Both the position numbers and the translations under genes were made by a program. Shown piece after piece: positions 52,808 to 53,081 of a DNA stretch of 53,081 nucleotides (positions are counted from its first letter, which is position 1; every line of letters begins with the position of its first letter). The notes beneath the pieces are model-generated. The model was not told the DNA's origin. It did no database searches and saw only the letters and a program-made list of their open reading frames with translations. The stretch covers positions 1-53,081 of the forward strand of contig CALVLT010000014.1 in NCBI GenBank assembly GCA_944340905.1, written 5' to 3'. Origin of the DNA: an uncultured Clostridia bacterium. Its GTDB lineage: Bacteria; Bacillota; Clostridia; Christensenellales; Borkfalkiaceae.

Positions 52808-52836
52808 CTTGATAAATTCGCGCCGCGGTGGTAGAA
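52808..52836 (+). promoter_or_regulatory. Promoter ahead of tRNA-Gln region
   Basis: TTGATA (52808-52813), 17-bp spacer, TAGAAT (52831-52836). About 190 bp of non-coding sequence follow before the tRNA; it contains CCACGGCAACGTTTTTT near 52933-52949 and a second -10-like TATAAT at 52981-52986, 40 bp before the tRNA. The 317-bp gap 52710-53026 shows no credible protein gene. Confidence 0.6.
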
Positions 52837-53026
52837 TAAAAGTCCGTTGGAAGGTGATGCGCAGTTGCATTCTCTTTATAGCATTGTTTCGCACTTTTGC
52901 CTGGCAATGCGCTGCATGATGAACGCTGGACTCCACGGCAACGTTTTTTCTGACGGTGTTTGGCGTCGTACAAGTCAGCTTATAATACGCGAGCCGCATA
53001 CATTGACCTTTTGCAAAATTGAACAT

Positions 53027-53081
53027 TGGGGTGTCGCCAAGCGGTAAGGCAACGGACTCTGACTCCGTCATTCGTTGGTTC
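53027..53081 (+). tRNA. tRNA-Gln(CTG), 3' part beyond the window
   Basis: The sequence starts TGGGGTGTCGCCAAGC, with D-arm GCC...GGC. The anticodon stem ACGGA/TCCGT encloses loop CTCTGAC with anticodon CTG. The T-arm begins CGTTGGTTC at the edge. This is the standard glutamine tRNA pattern; acceptor 3' strand and CCA are not visible. Confidence 0.95.

Noticed and set aside
52847-53047. 66-aa frame overlapping the tRNA-Gln start
   Set aside because: It runs into the tRNA gene; the sequence shows no protein-like features.

Overview
The window looks like chromosomal DNA of an anaerobic, GC-rich member of the Bacillota (class Clostridia, probably an uncultured or gut-type lineage). The evidence is a six-subunit Rnf complex in the clostridial order CDGEAB, a thioredoxin reductase that has lost its NADPH motifs, type III glutamine synthetase, Gram-positive style lipoproteins carrying InlB B-repeats and BspA-type leucine-rich repeats, and strong AAGGAGG ribosome sites. 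The exact family cannot be fixed from the sequence alone.

Layout. 1-2985 (minus): a MarR regulator followed by an ABC ATPase-permease fusion that runs off the left edge. 3102-6896 (minus): a small Cys-rich protein, two tandem CNNM/CBS membrane proteins and a THUMP-domain RNA methyltransferase. 6993-8671 (minus): thioredoxin reductase-like protein and a TtcA-like thiolase, translationally coupled. 8802-14466 (plus): a Gx-type membrane protein and rnfCDGEAB, almost all with ATGA/GTGA overlaps. 14467-15345 holds no gene; it is a chain of perfect inverted repeats. 15346-42114 (minus) is a 27-kb surface island: a 1848-aa InlB-repeat lipoprotein, an operon of a membrane protein, MoxR ATPase, DUF58, BatA-like and VWA proteins ending in a 930-aa BspA-type lipoprotein, and a 3376-aa giant BspA-type lipoprotein. 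42517-46557 (minus): glnN and aspS. 46628-49309 (minus): an operon of a RecD-like helicase, an ABC-type AAA ATPase and a small P-loop kinase. 49450-53081: asnA (plus), a small lipoprotein (minus), an amino acid kinase (plus), a PRC-barrel protein (minus) and the 5' part of tRNA-Gln(CTG).

How the genes fit together. Rnf couples reduced ferredoxin to NAD+ and an ion gradient. The divergent reductase appears to be of the ferredoxin-dependent kind, so the two divergent operons may share the ferredoxin pool. In the surface island, the MoxR/DUF58/VWA set is co-transcribed with a BspA-type lipoprotein and flanked by two larger ones, which suggests (inference) that the set assembles or remodels such proteins. 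glnN, asnA and aspS give a local nitrogen/aspartate theme.

Most interesting points. (1) Three genes start 6-7 nt after a near-consensus -10 box and have no usable Shine-Dalgarno sequence, so they may be leaderless. (2) Two 9-base G tracts look like contingency loci: one in the promoter spacer of the InlB-repeat lipoprotein, one in the linker of the ABC fusion, where gain or loss of a base leaves only the ATPase. (3) A 630-bp gene-free chain of about a dozen perfect hairpins. (4) The MoxR-VWA/giant LRR lipoprotein island. All annotation here is by reading; no searches were run.
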